A DNA stretch of 64,000 nt from Brevundimonas sp. (GTDB lineage: Bacteria > Pseudomonadota > Alphaproteobacteria > Caulobacterales > Caulobacteraceae), in contig NZ_JAUYNX010000014.1 of the NCBI RefSeq assembly GCF_030704825.1, forward strand, positions 372,001-436,000, given 5' to 3'. Position 1 is the first letter of the stretch. Every line of letters begins with the position of its first letter. The translations under genes were made by a program, and so were the position numbers. Below, piece after piece: positions 1 to 8,525 of the stretch. The notes beneath the pieces are model-generated. The model worked only from the letters and a program-made list of their open reading frames with translations. It was not told the origin of the DNA and searched no databases.

Positions 1-1
1 T

Positions 2-589
2 CGGGGCGTCCAGGCCCTGTGGAAGGACATCTACCGGCTCCCCGAAAGCTTTCCGACCGACGGGCGTCAGTGGGACCGGTTGTTCGCCGCCGGCGACACC
101 TTCCGGATCGGCGGACTGGAGGGCCGGGTGATGCTGTCCCCCGGCCACACCCTGGCGTCGATCAGCTATGTCGTCGGCGGCTGCGCCTTCGTGCACGACA
201 CCCTGATGATGCCCTATGCGGGCACCTCCCGCGCCGACTTTCCGGGCGGTGACGCCCACGTGCTGTACGGCAGCATCCAGGACATCCTGGCCTTGCCGGA
301 AGAAACCGGCGTCTTCGTCGGCCACGACTACGGGCCGGACGGTCGGGAACCTGCCTGCTTCAGCACCGTGGCCGATCAGCGCCGCGACAACATCCACGTC
401 GGCGGCGGGCGCTCCGAGTCCGAATTCGTCACCCTCAGGGAGGCGAGGGACGCGACCCTGCCGCTGCCCAAACTGATGCTCTACGCCCTTCAGGTGAACA
501 TCCGCGGCGGCGTCCTGCCCGAGGCGGAGGCCGACGGTCGTGTGTTCTTCCGTATTCCCGCCAACTATTTTCCGGTCAGCCTGGGTTGA
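2..589 (+). CDS. MBL-fold hydrolase, probable persulfide dioxygenase (Blh/ETHE1-like), 5' truncated
   Basis: The reading frame is open from the window edge, so the N-terminus with the HxHxDH metal motif lies outside; 195 residues are visible. What remains has the distal MBL signatures: SPGHT, the metal-ligand VHDTLMM followed by GTSRADFPGG, and VFVGHDY. The GTSRADFPGG stretch is typical of Blh/CstB-type persulfide dioxygenases, which oxidise glutathione or low-molecular-weight persulfide to sulfite. The next genes (DUF442 and TauE) are the usual partners in bigR-type sulfide-detoxification operons, which supports the call. The exact substrate cannot be told from sequence. Confidence 0.8.
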   Translation, partial: RGVQALWKDIYRLPESFPTDGRQWDRLFAAGDTFRIGGLEGRVMLSPGHTLASISYVVGGCAFVHDTLMMPYAGTSRADFPGGDAHVLYGSIQDILALPEETGVFVGHDYGPDGREPACFSTVADQRRDNIHVGGGRSESEFVTLREARDATLPLPKLMLYALQVNIRGGVLPEAEADGRVFFRIPANYFPVSLG

Positions 590-655
590 ACGACGGACGC
601 CGCAAGGCGCCGCCGCCCTCGCCCCCGCCGCCACCCGGCCCAGGAGAGAACCGTC

Positions 656-1075
656 ATGGACATTCGCCCGCTCGATGAAACCCTCTCGATCTCGCCGCCG
701 CTGAGTCCGGCGGACCTGCCGTCCCTCGCCGCCCGGGGCTATCGTTCCGTCATCTGCAACCGCCCCGATGGCGAGGCGCCCAGGCAGCCCGCGGCCGCCG
801 AGATCGCCGCCGCGGCCGAGGCCGCCGGTCTTGAGTTTCGCCACATCCCCGTGGTTGGCGACGCGATCGGGGAAGCGGACGTCGCCACCTTCAGGGTAGC
901 GTTGGCCGATCTGCCCGGGCCGATCCTCGGCTTCTGCCGCCCGGGCGCGCGCACGACGAAGCTCTGGGCCCTCGTAGGCAAGGACGAGCAGCGGGCGGCT
1001 GCCCTGATCGCGACGGCGAAAGGCGCCGACCATGATGTGACCGGCCTCAAGCCGCGCCTCGAAGGACCCATCTGA
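656..1075 (+). CDS. DUF442 (TIGR01244-type) sulfurtransferase/phosphatase-fold protein
   Basis: This 139-residue protein has a phosphatase-like P-loop, FCRPGARTTKLW, with the candidate nucleophile at Cys94. It matches the DUF442 domain that in many bacteria is fused to, or lies beside, a Blh-type persulfide dioxygenase. The family is thought to act as a rhodanese-like sulfur transferase in sulfide oxidation. It starts 66 bases after the dioxygenase, with a GGAGAG ribosome-binding site just before the ATG, and is probably cotranscribed with it. Here the domain is a separate protein rather than a fusion. Confidence 0.8.
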   Translation: MDIRPLDETLSISPPLSPADLPSLAARGYRSVICNRPDGEAPRQPAAAEIAAAAEAAGLEFRHIPVVGDAIGEADVATFRVALADLPGPILGFCRPGARTTKLWALVGKDEQRAAALIATAKGADHDVTGLKPRLEGPI

Positions 1076-1106
1076 TGCCCGCGCCCGCGGCCCAGGGACC
1101 CGGGCC

Positions 1107-1946
1107 GTGACGACCCTGAGCCTGCTTCAATATTTCCTCGGTGCCGGCGCCGGCGCGGTCGTGGGCTTCTCGCTCGGCTTGGTCGGCGGCGGAGGATCCA
1201 TTCTGGCCGTGCCGCTGATCGTCTATCTGGTGGGCGTGAAGGATCCGCATCTGGCGATCGGGACCAGCGCGTTCGCGGTCGCCGCCAACGCCGCCGCCAA
1301 CCTGGTCAACCATGCTCGCGGCGGCACGGTGAAATGGAAGATCGCCGGCCTGTTCGCCGGGGCCGGCGTGATCGGGGCGCTGGTCGGCTCCACCCTCGGC
1401 AAGGCCATAGACGGACAACAGCTGCTGGCCCTGTTCGCGGTGCTGATGCTGGTCGTGGGCGCGCTGATGATGCGCGGCCGATCGGCTTCGGGCGATGCGA
1501 CGGTCCTGTTGACGCGGTAGAACGCCCCCAAGCTGATCGGCACAGGAACGGCGACCGGCATCCTGTCCGGGTTCTTCGGGATCGGCACAGGAACGGCGAC
1601 CGGCATCCTGTCCGGGTTCTTCGGGATCGGCGGCGGCTTCCTGATCGTGCCCAGCCTGATGTATTCGACCCGCATGCCGATTTATTACGCCGTGGGCTCG
1701 TCGCTCGTCGGCGTGACGGCCTTTGGCCTGACCACGGCGTTCAACTACGCCCTGTCCGGCTGGGTCGACTGGCCGCTGGCCTTCGCCTTCGTCGGCGGCG
1801 GCGTGGTGGGCGGGTTGTTCGGCTCGCGACTGGCCAGGCACCTTTCCGACAAGAAGGGCGCGCTGAACTCGGTGTTCGCGGCGCTGATCTTCGTCGTGGC
1901 CATCTACATGCTCTATCGAAGCGCCGATGCGCTTGGGTTTGTCTAA
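1107..1946 (+). pseudogene. TauE/SafE (DUF81) sulfite exporter interrupted by an in-frame stop and carrying a 45-bp tandem duplication
   Basis: One continuous frame encodes a TauE/SafE membrane transporter: N-terminal half with GFSLGLVGGGGSILAVPL, C-terminal half with GFFGIGGGFLIVPSLMYS. The frame is cut by TAG at 1518-1520, where homologues usually have a Glu codon before NAPKL. Just after the stop a 45-base unit is duplicated in tandem, repeating GTGTATGILSGFFGI and adding 15 residues without shifting frame. The gene starts with GTG at 1107, 31 bases after the DUF442 gene, and would export sulfite made by the upstream enzymes. As written, only the 137-residue first half would be translated. 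Confidence 0.8.
1536..1625 (+). repeat. Perfect 45-bp tandem duplication inside the tauE-like gene
   Basis: Bases 1536-1580 and 1581-1625 are identical 45-mers, each starting ATCGGCACAGG and ending GTTCTTCGGG. The length is a multiple of three, so the duplication is frame-neutral. It doubles the glycine-rich second DUF81 motif. Confidence 0.95.
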
Positions 1947-2034
1947 CCGATGTTTTCAGGCGACCGGAGGTTCTTAAGGCTGGCGTAAGTCTCGGGCGCT
2001 CTGGATGACGCCCAATCATCAAAGGAAACGCCAG

Positions 2035-3105
2035 ATGACACAGTTGGTTGACGGCGAAAGAGATTTCACGACCAGGCTCGACCGGCGACGGCTCCTGGCG
2101 GTCAGCGTCGCGGCGAGCGCGGCGGCCTACGCCGGGACTGCGGTGGCGGGTCACGGGCCGGGGCCGGGGCTCGGCATCGCGACGGCCCCCAATCCCCATG
2201 TGTTTCCGCTGATCCTGGCGATGAGCCTAAATCCCTCGCTTCCAGTGAGACTGCTGCCGATCGCCGAGTCTCGGGACGCCGACGCCCTGTTCGCTTCGGG
2301 CGAGGCGGATGCGATGCTGGCGATGACCTATGTCGCCGCCCGGAAGGGTCTGTCCGGCGCCGTTCCCGATCTTCGGCTGCACACCCTGACCACCTGGCGA
2401 GGCTTCTTCCAGGTCGCCGTTGGCGGTGTGCGCGGGTTTCAGGACCTGAAGGGCCTGACCACCATCGTCAGCGGGCCGGTCGGATCCGGTCGAGGCGGCG
2501 GCGGAGACCTGATCTTCCAGGCGGCCGCCCGTCGCCAGGGGGTCGATCCCGTCAACGATCTCCAGGTGGAGTATCTTCCGATCAAAGCGGGCATGCAGCG
2601 CATGATGTCGGGCCGGGCCGGCGCCATCACCGTGCCCAGTCCGGGAAGCACGGGCCTGGTCGCCCGATCAAGAACGCCGCCGGCAGCCGCGCCGGCGGCG
2701 CCGTTCACGGCCCTGGACCTGCAGGCGATTTTCTCAGGGTTCGCTGCCTTCCCCGCCGACCAGTTACCACTCGGCGGCCTGCATGTTTCGGACAGGGTCT
2801 TGGGGGTGAGCGAGAAGCGCCGGCAGCTCGAGGTCGTCGTCGAGGCCTACCGCGACGCCGCGGAGCGGCTAACGGCCGATCCGGCGCTTTACGCGCCGGT
2901 GGTCGCGGCCAACTACGGACGGCATTTCGACCGGGTCGGCGCCGGCGGCTTGTCCGCTACGCTGCTCGCGCGCGCCCTCCACTCAGGCGATCTCGTCTAC
3001 CGCGCGGAGCGCCCGAATCCCGCGCTTGGACGCGATCTGCGGGCCTGGGTGGGCGAGGTCCTGGGTCGACCGGTCGGCGCGGACTTCCTCGTCGAGGGCG
3101 GATGA
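2035..3105 (+). CDS. Periplasmic substrate-binding protein, NitT/TauT-like, function unknown
   Basis: The 356-residue product opens with a twin-arginine-like leader (DRRRLLAVS followed by an Ala-rich hydrophobic run ending near AVAGHG). The body resembles NMT1/SsuA-type solute-binding proteins, with phrases such as LFASGEADAMLAMTYVAA and FQDLKGLTTIVSGPVGSG. ATG 2035 is preferred over an upstream in-frame ATG at 2005 because AAGGAAA lies just before it. No permease or ATPase gene is adjacent. Its place after the sulfide genes suggests a sulfur compound or oxyanion, but that is inference. Confidence 0.6.
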   Translation: MTQLVDGERDFTTRLDRRRLLAVSVAASAAAYAGTAVAGHGPGPGLGIATAPNPHVFPLILAMSLNPSLPVRLLPIAESRDADALFASGEADAMLAMTYVAARKGLSGAVPDLRLHTLTTWRGFFQVAVGGVRGFQDLKGLTTIVSGPVGSGRGGGGDLIFQAAARRQGVDPVNDLQVEYLPIKAGMQRMMSGRAGAITVPSPGSTGLVARSRTPPAAAPAAPFTALDLQAIFSGFAAFPADQLPLGGLHVSDRVLGVSEKRRQLEVVVEAYRDAAERLTADPALYAPVVAANYGRHFDRVGAGGLSATLLARALHSGDLVYRAERPNPALGRDLRAWVGEVLGRPVGADFLVEGG

Positions 3106-3220
3106 GTAGACCCTGCGAATCTGGCGGCGGCGCGACCGACGGATCAAGGCGACCCGCCGTTCGTTACGGCCCTGCGAGACTGCAACGCGTCGGCCTGGCG
3201 CCATCAATAAGGACCGCCCC

Positions 3221-4009
3221 ATGAAGTCGCATATCCTGATCGTCGGCGGCGCGCTCGCGTCGCTCCTGTGGGCCACGGCAGCCCTGGCCGATCCGTTGCA
3301 TGTCTACGGGCCGGGCGGGCCTGCCCCGGCGATGCGCGAGGCCGCCGAAACCTACACGAGGACGTACGGACGCGAGGTGACCGTCGTCGCCGGTCCGACG
3401 CCGCAATGGCTGGCCAACGCCAAGCTGGACGCGGATGTGATCTTCAGCGGCTCGGAGACAATGATGACCGACTTCGTCACCGCCATGGAGGGGCGTATCG
3501 AAGCCGCAAACGTCGAGCCCCTCTATCTGCGCCAGGCGGCGATCCTGGTGCGTCCGGGCAACCCGGGTACGATCGAAGGCTTGGCCGACCTGTTCGAGCC
3601 GGGCCACCGGATCGTGGTGGTTAACGGCGCAGGACAGGACGGCCTGTGGGAAGACATGGCCGGACGCGCGGGCGACATCCGCAGCGTGCGCGCGCTCAGG
3701 AAGAACATCGTCCTGTTCGCTCCCAACAGCGCCGAGGCCAGGACGGCCTGGGTCGCCGACCCCACCCTGGACGCCTGGATCATCTGGAACATCTGGCAGG
3801 TGGCCAATCGGGAGGTGGCGGATCTGGTCGAGGTCGAGGAGCCCTACCGGATTTATCGCGACACGGGCGCGGTCGTGACCACGCTGGGGCGCGAGGATTC
3901 GGACAGCCAGAAATTTCTGGAGTTCCTTCAATCCCCGGCGGGCGCGGAAATCTTCCAGCGCTGGGGCTGGATGACCGACGCGTCTCAAGATGAGCCCAAC
4001 GACGATTGA
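3221..4009 (+). CDS. AcfC-like periplasmic substrate-binding protein
   Basis: The 262-residue product has a clear signal peptide (ending AALA|DP), followed by LHVYGPGGPAPAMREAAETY, the start typical of accessory colonisation factor AcfC and related type-2 periplasmic binding proteins. The ModA-like fold is supported by DADVIFSGSETMMTDF and RIVVVNGAGQDGLWEDMAGR. AAGGA precedes the ATG. It follows another binding-protein gene and precedes a DUF302 gene in the same direction, with no transporter permease nearby. The AcfC ligand is not settled; a sulfur oxyanion is possible. Confidence 0.7.
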   Translation: MKSHILIVGGALASLLWATAALADPLHVYGPGGPAPAMREAAETYTRTYGREVTVVAGPTPQWLANAKLDADVIFSGSETMMTDFVTAMEGRIEAANVEPLYLRQAAILVRPGNPGTIEGLADLFEPGHRIVVVNGAGQDGLWEDMAGRAGDIRSVRALRKNIVLFAPNSAEARTAWVADPTLDAWIIWNIWQVANREVADLVEVEEPYRIYRDTGAVVTTLGREDSDSQKFLEFLQSPAGAEIFQRWGWMTDASQDEPNDD

Positions 4010-4042
4010 TCGCCACGCGATATCTGCAACGGAGACAAAGCC

Positions 4043-4429
4043 GTGACCTACTATTTTTCCAGGACCCTCGAGGGCGGTTTCGACGAGGTGGTCGGCCGGA
4101 CTCGCGAGGCGCTGAAGCAGGAAGGTTTCGGGGTCATCACCGAAATAGACGTTCAGGCGACGTTGAAGACCAAGATCGACGTGGACTTCCGACCCTATCT
4201 CATCCTGGGCGCCTGCAATCCGGCGATGGCGCATGAGGCGCTGCAACTCGAGGACAAGGTCGGCACCATGCTGCCTTGCAATGTGGTGGTGCAGGAACGC
4301 CCAGACGGGATGATCGAGGTCGCCGCGATCGATCCGGTCGCCTCCATGCAGGCGATCGGAAATCCGGCGCTGTCGGACAAGGCGGCGGAGGTCGCGGCGA
4401 AGCTTAAGGGGGCGCTGGAGCGGATATGA
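4043..4429 (+). CDS. DUF302 domain protein
   Basis: The 128-residue product, starting with GTG after GGAGAC, carries the DUF302 signature: FDEVVGRTREALKQEGFGVITEIDV near the start, then PYLILGACNPAMAHEAL and VGTMLPCNVVVQE. The family is small, soluble and of unknown biochemical role. It is repeatedly found beside sulfide/thiosulfate and TauE-type genes, as here. The two Cys residues in GACNP and LPCNV are conserved in the family. Confidence 0.85.
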   Translation: MTYYFSRTLEGGFDEVVGRTREALKQEGFGVITEIDVQATLKTKIDVDFRPYLILGACNPAMAHEALQLEDKVGTMLPCNVVVQERPDGMIEVAAIDPVASMQAIGNPALSDKAAEVAAKLKGALERI

Positions 4430-4705
4430 TCTGTTCCCCGGCCTGCAGACAGGCCCCAGAGTGGCGGTTCCCGGGAGGATCCGAGGTCTCACAGACCAGG
4501 CCTTGCCTTCCCTTCAGATCGCGACCATCGCTGAGCGTCGGCGGGCCAGTGCCTTGGCGGCACAGGTGTCCGGCGAACCGCAGAACTTCAACCTCGAGTG
4601 CGCCGAAGGCCTTCGAGGAACTCGACGGGGTGGGGCGGATGAAGTCCTCAGCCGACTGATGATTCCAGTGCGGTCGAGGGCGGCGACTAACGGCCAGGAA
4701 GCCGC

Positions 4706-5920
4706 TCAGAGGGCCGCCGTCCCTCCGCCCGGACGACGCGATACCATAGACACAAGCCCTGCCGTCGCCAGCAGGGCGAACACGGCGCCGGCGAGGAAGG
4801 TCGTCTCCGGTCCCATCCGGGACCACAGCAAGCCGGCGACGACACTGGCCGCCAGCAAGGTCACGCCGCTGGCGAGATTGAACAGACCAAAGGCCGTTCC
4901 ACGCATGTGCGACGGGGCCGTATCCACCACCAGAGCCGCCAGCAATCCCTGGGTCAGGCCCATGTGCAGGCCCCACAGGGCGACCCCGATCAGAACACCG
5001 GGAATAGTCGCCACGAAGGCAAGGACCATGTCGGCGGCGATCAGAATCGCGAGGCCCAGGATGAGCAGCCAACGTCGACCCATCCGGTCCGACAGGCTCC
5101 CGGCGGGCGCGGCCACGACCGAATAGACCACATTCATCACCACCATCACCACGGGCACAAGAGCGATGGCGAGGCCGACATCCTGCGCCCTCAACACCAG
5201 GAAGGCCTCGCTGAACCGCGCCATGGTGAACACCACGCCCAGGGCGACGACAGACCAGAACGCTCCGCCCATCGCGAGCACATCGATCCATCGGATCGGC
5301 GGTCGCGGATGACGCACGCCGTCGACGGGGCGGGGCTCCTGGACCGCGAAGATGAGCACCACGACCGCAAGCGCGGCTGGAACCACGGCCCAGGCGAATA
5401 CCGCGCGGATGTCGCCTGCGAGAACGAACATGAGGCCCATTGCCACGAGGGGGCCGGCGAAAGCGCCGATCGTGTCGAGGGACTGGCGCAGACCGAACGC
5501 CGCCCCGCGGATCCCGGGCGGCGCGATGTCGGCGACCAGGGCGTCGCGGGGCGCGCCGCGAATGCCCTTGCCGACGCGGTCCGCGAATCGCGCGCCGAAC
5601 ACCTCGAACGGGGTCACCGCGAGCGGAAAGATCGGCTTGGTCAAGGCGCCCAGGCCATAGCCCGCCACCGCCAGCCATTTGCGGTGGCCAAGGCGGTCGC
5701 TGAGCCAGCCGGAGAAAACCCTGGTGATCGACGCCGTGGCCTCGGCGACGCCTTCTAGCAGTCCAACGAGCGCGACGCTCGCGCCAAGGCCGGTCACCAG
5801 AAAGACGGGCAGGAGGCTGTGAATCATCTCCGACGAGACGTCCATGAACATGGAGACGAAGCCGATCGCCCAGATGCTTCGGGGGACCGCTCGAAGGCCG
5901 GACCTGAGGGGTGCGCTCAT
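4706..5920 (-). CDS. MFS transporter, substrate unknown
   Basis: The 404-residue membrane protein has about twelve hydrophobic segments and two MFS motif-A loops, SDRLGHRKWL in the first half and SDRMGRRWLL in the second. The ATG at 5920 gives the expected short N-terminus before the first membrane helix (SIWAIGFVSMFMDVSSEMI); upstream in-frame starts add a non-hydrophobic tail and are not favoured. It is a lone gene, convergent with the DUF302 gene across about 275 bases that hold only a short GC hairpin (4440-4455). No substrate can be assigned. Confidence 0.8.
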   Translation of the reverse strand: MSAPLRSGLRAVPRSIWAIGFVSMFMDVSSEMIHSLLPVFLVTGLGASVALVGLLEGVAEATASITRVFSGWLSDRLGHRKWLAVAGYGLGALTKPIFPLAVTPFEVFGARFADRVGKGIRGAPRDALVADIAPPGIRGAAFGLRQSLDTIGAFAGPLVAMGLMFVLAGDIRAVFAWAVVPAALAVVVLIFAVQEPRPVDGVRHPRPPIRWIDVLAMGGAFWSVVALGVVFTMARFSEAFLVLRAQDVGLAIALVPVVMVVMNVVYSVVAAPAGSLSDRMGRRWLLILGLAILIAADMVLAFVATIPGVLIGVALWGLHMGLTQGLLAALVVDTAPSHMRGTAFGLFNLASGVTLLAASVVAGLLWSRMGPETTFLAGAVFALLATAGLVSMVSRRPGGGTAAL

Positions 5921-6010
5921 GCCGTTGGTCTTAGCCCGGATCGACGCATCCAGACGAGTAGCCGACCGACGCTCATGGTTTTGAAAGCTCGCCCGGGCAA
6001 GTTGAGGCCC

Positions 6011-6388
6011 ATGAGGACAGGATCGAAATCCGCCCAAGCCGACGCCGACCGTCGTTCCATTCAACGGGAGCGCTGCGTTTTGCGCTGCCGGATTACTTAC
6101 GGTCCCTGGAACGAGGTCGTGGACGCGATCCTTCGCGACCTCCACGAGGACGGCGCGCGGCTTCGCCTGAGTTCCCGCGTCGTCTTGACGGGCCGACTGC
6201 GCCTGGAGATCCAGCCGGGCGGCGCCGTGCATATGGCGGATGTCGCCTGGCGACGTGGCGATGAAATCGGAGTCCGATTGGTCGAGACGCTTGATGAGAC
6301 GGTCGAGCGGCAGATCGAGACTCTGCAGCGCGCCGGCGCACGGATGCGTCAATCAAGGTTTCCGGCGCCGAACGACGGCAGCTACTAG
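6011..6388 (+). CDS. PilZ-domain protein with a degenerate second motif
   Basis: The 125-residue product matches a single PilZ domain. An RxxxR-type motif appears as RRSIQRERC, but the usual D/NxSxxG motif reads DLHEDGA, with His where Ser is expected. PilZ domains bind cyclic di-GMP and act on motility or surface traits; with this substitution binding is uncertain. It diverges from the MFS gene. ATG 6011 puts RxxxR about 15 residues in; an earlier in-frame start at 5819 would overlap the MFS gene. Confidence 0.7.
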   Translation: MRTGSKSAQADADRRSIQRERCVLRCRITYGPWNEVVDAILRDLHEDGARLRLSSRVVLTGRLRLEIQPGGAVHMADVAWRRGDEIGVRLVETLDETVERQIETLQRAGARMRQSRFPAPNDGSY

Positions 6389-6536
6389 CCGCGAACACCG
6401 GCGTCAGTGCGGGCAGCGCAGATTTCAGGACCGGCCGATGAGCTGACCGCTTGACGGCACGTCCAACCCAGATGCCCCGGTCCGGCATCGGGTCCAGGCC
6501 CGGTCGACCCGGGCGGCCGCAAGCTTTGGACGACCA

Positions 6537-6773
6537 TCAGTGCAGCACTTCGCCGCCGACCGGATCGACCTGTCGAAGTTGGCCGGCCGCGTCCTGGACA
6601 AAAACCTCGACCCGAGCGCCCTTGTCGATCAGCGTCGTCGCCCGGACCAACGCGGACTCGATCGCGTCGACGCTGAAGTCGAATTGTCCGGAATTCCGTC
6701 CATCGCGGAGAACGCGCCAATCGCCATCGCCGCGGATCACGGTGAACTGGATGACTTCGGGGTCTATGGCCAA
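6537..6773 (-). CDS. Small DUF2188-like protein
   Basis: A 78-residue protein starting at TTG 6773, chosen because GGAAGGAG lies about 8 bases upstream. The body (VIQFTVIRGDGDWRVLRDG, then GQFDFSVDAIESALVRAT) resembles the small DUF2188-type fold and is similar to the gene at 52887-53099 in this window. Function unknown. It is about 60 bases downstream of the methyltransferase-like gene on the same strand and may be cotranscribed with it. Confidence 0.5.
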   Translation of the reverse strand: MAIDPEVIQFTVIRGDGDWRVLRDGRNSGQFDFSVDAIESALVRATTLIDKGARVEVFVQDAAGQLRQVDPVGGEVLH

Positions 6774-6832
6774 GGGATCACTCCTTCCCTCACCGCCCGT
6801 GCCGCAAGCGGTCGGATTCAACCTATCCGGCT

Positions 6833-7465
6833 TCAGGGCAAGTTCAACAGGACCCTGAGCCAACCGATTTGCTGGAAATGCTCAAGGCTCTCGAACAGGG
6901 GGAGGGCCAGCAGCATGACGAGACCGTCTCTGAGCGTCGTGAGGAAGAACCGGGGCCTCACCTCGATGATCTCCTGGTCTCGCCACATCGAGAAATTAGG
7001 CCAGAAGCGCGGCGTGCGCGCGACATAGGCTGCGTAGGTCGGCCCGAAGGCGTCGGCGAGCCACGCCTCCTCGCGTTTCACCGTGGCGGCGAACACCAGC
7101 ACGGCGATCAGGACGAAGAGCCCTGCGATGGTCGCGCTGCCGGTCTGGGCGCCCATGCCGAAGGCGCCGAGGAAGCTGAAGACATAGAGCGGATTGCGGC
7201 TGACCGAATAGGGTCCGCGATCGACGATCTCGGCCTTCTTGCGCCCGCCAATGTAGAGCGAGCACCAGGCCCGGCCGACAATGCAGATGATGATCGCCGC
7301 CATGCCGAATGTTTCGAGGCCCTCGTGCCATTCCGTCTCGCCGCCGATGGACTGGGTGATCGCGGCCAGGGCCACGACAGACAGGATCGCGACCAGCAGA
7401 ACGGCCTTGCGGATCAACTGAACGCGGCGGAGGTCGAGGGGGCGAACCGAGCCTGAGGTGGTCAT
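6833..7465 (-). CDS. Isoprenylcysteine carboxyl methyltransferase (ICMT/PEMT)-family membrane protein
   Basis: The 210-residue protein has several membrane segments and the family signature RGPYSVSRNPLYVFSFLG, followed by KREEAWLADAFGPTYAAYVARTPRFWP, which forms the SAM-binding C-terminal part. Bacterial members methylate small thiols, lipids or unknown substrates. ATG 7465 is preferred over an upstream GTG at 7501. The roughly 275 bases between this start and the next gene (7466-7742) hold nothing recognisable. Confidence 0.75.
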   Translation of the reverse strand: MTTSGSVRPLDLRRVQLIRKAVLLVAILSVVALAAITQSIGGETEWHEGLETFGMAAIIICIVGRAWCSLYIGGRKKAEIVDRGPYSVSRNPLYVFSFLGAFGMGAQTGSATIAGLFVLIAVLVFAATVKREEAWLADAFGPTYAAYVARTPRFWPNFSMWRDQEIIEVRPRFFLTTLRDGLVMLLALPLFESLEHFQQIGWLRVLLNLP

Positions 7466-7742
7466 CTGGAACCCGTCTTGAGTGGCGACCGCACCGCGCA
7501 TCCGGCGGCGACGGCAATGAGGATAGCGTGTCCGTTCACCGCAGTCTCAGCGTCTGATCCGTTTGATGATCATGGCGAGACCGCGACGGTGATCGGCTGT
7601 GAGACCCGACGCAGATACGGCTTTGGAAAGCTCCATGAACCGAGGGCGGCACAGAAGAAGGCGGGCAGGGGCCGGCCCGTCATCCGCCAGTGGAGGCCCT
7701 GCGGCTTTTCGGTGCGCTCGCCCGCCTCCGGGCGCGGCGCGG

Positions 7743-8525
7743 TCAAGCGACGGCTCGCTGCTTTTTGGCCCGGAGGCTCCAGCTCGTCATCAGGACCATG
7801 GCGATCAGGATGGCGAGCAACACCGCCGTTGATCCAATGGTGCCGAAGCCGAGGCCGCCCTTGTCCGGCGTCTTGGTGAGCAGGTCGCCCATCGTCGCGC
7901 CGAATGGTCGGGTCAGCACGAAGGCGATCCAGAACAGCACCGTGCGCGAGATACGGGTGAAGAAGTAGGCGAGCACGGTCAGGCCGATCCCGGCCGCGAT
8001 GAGCAGATTGCTGAGTCCGTAGCCGAGACCCGAACTGTCGGCCAGGAAGTCTCCAAGGGCGGTGCCCAGGGTGTTGGAGACGAGGATCGCGATCCAGTAG
8101 AAGGTTTCGATCTTCGGATCGCGGATGTGATCGACGGCGATCGAGCCCGTCGTCAGGCGCCAGGCCGCGAGCACGGCGACCAGCGTCGTGGCGATAAGGG
8201 TCGCGCCGGTCGCGTAGCCCAGGCCGAGACTTCGATCCATGAAATCCGAGAGGGTCGTGCCCGCCGTGCTCGTGGCGAGGATGACGGCCCAGTACAGGAA
8301 GGGGTGGAACCGCCGGGCCCTCAACTGGAGCGTGAGGGCGACGACGAAGAAGCCGATCAACACCACCGAGCTCGCGGCGTAGCCGATGTTGAGCGTCATC
8401 GACAGCAGGTCGCCGCCGGTTTCGCCGACGGTGGTGGCGCAGATTTTCATGACCCAGAAGGCGAAGGTGACCGTGGCGACCTTGCTCGCCGTATCTGCGA
8501 TCGGAGGAGAACCGGCATGGGTCAT
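7743..8525 (-). CDS. COG4705-type multi-pass membrane protein with four internal repeats
   Basis: The 260-residue protein is almost all membrane helix, organised in four repeats that each carry a G-x-x-x-x-D motif: VGETGGDLLS, AGTTLSDFMDRSLGLGY, LGTALGDFLADSSGLGY and FGATMGDLLTKTPDKGGLGF. It belongs to an uncharacterised membrane family (COG4705). Its ATG overlaps the stop of the histidine kinase by 4 bases (ATGA), so it is translationally coupled to the two-component system. The periodic Asp/Gly motifs suggest a channel or carrier with pseudo-fourfold symmetry; the substrate is unknown. Confidence 0.75.
   Translation of the reverse strand: MTHAGSPPIADTASKVATVTFAFWVMKICATTVGETGGDLLSMTLNIGYAASSVVLIGFFVVALTLQLRARRFHPFLYWAVILATSTAGTTLSDFMDRSLGLGYATGATLIATTLVAVLAAWRLTTGSIAVDHIRDPKIETFYWIAILVSNTLGTALGDFLADSSGLGYGLSNLLIAAGIGLTVLAYFFTRISRTVLFWIAFVLTRPFGATMGDLLTKTPDKGGLGFGTIGSTAVLLAILIAMVLMTSWSLRAKKQRAVA

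Noticed and set aside
4440..4455. GGCCTG-CAGA-CAGGCC hairpin as a terminator after the DUF302 gene
   Set aside because: Only a 6-base stem with no T-tract; too weak to call in GC-rich DNA.
4404..5678. Long open frame antisense to and overlapping the MFS gene
   Set aside because: Arg/Gly/Pro-rich composition typical of an out-of-frame reading of high-GC DNA; the MFS frame has real membrane helices and motifs.
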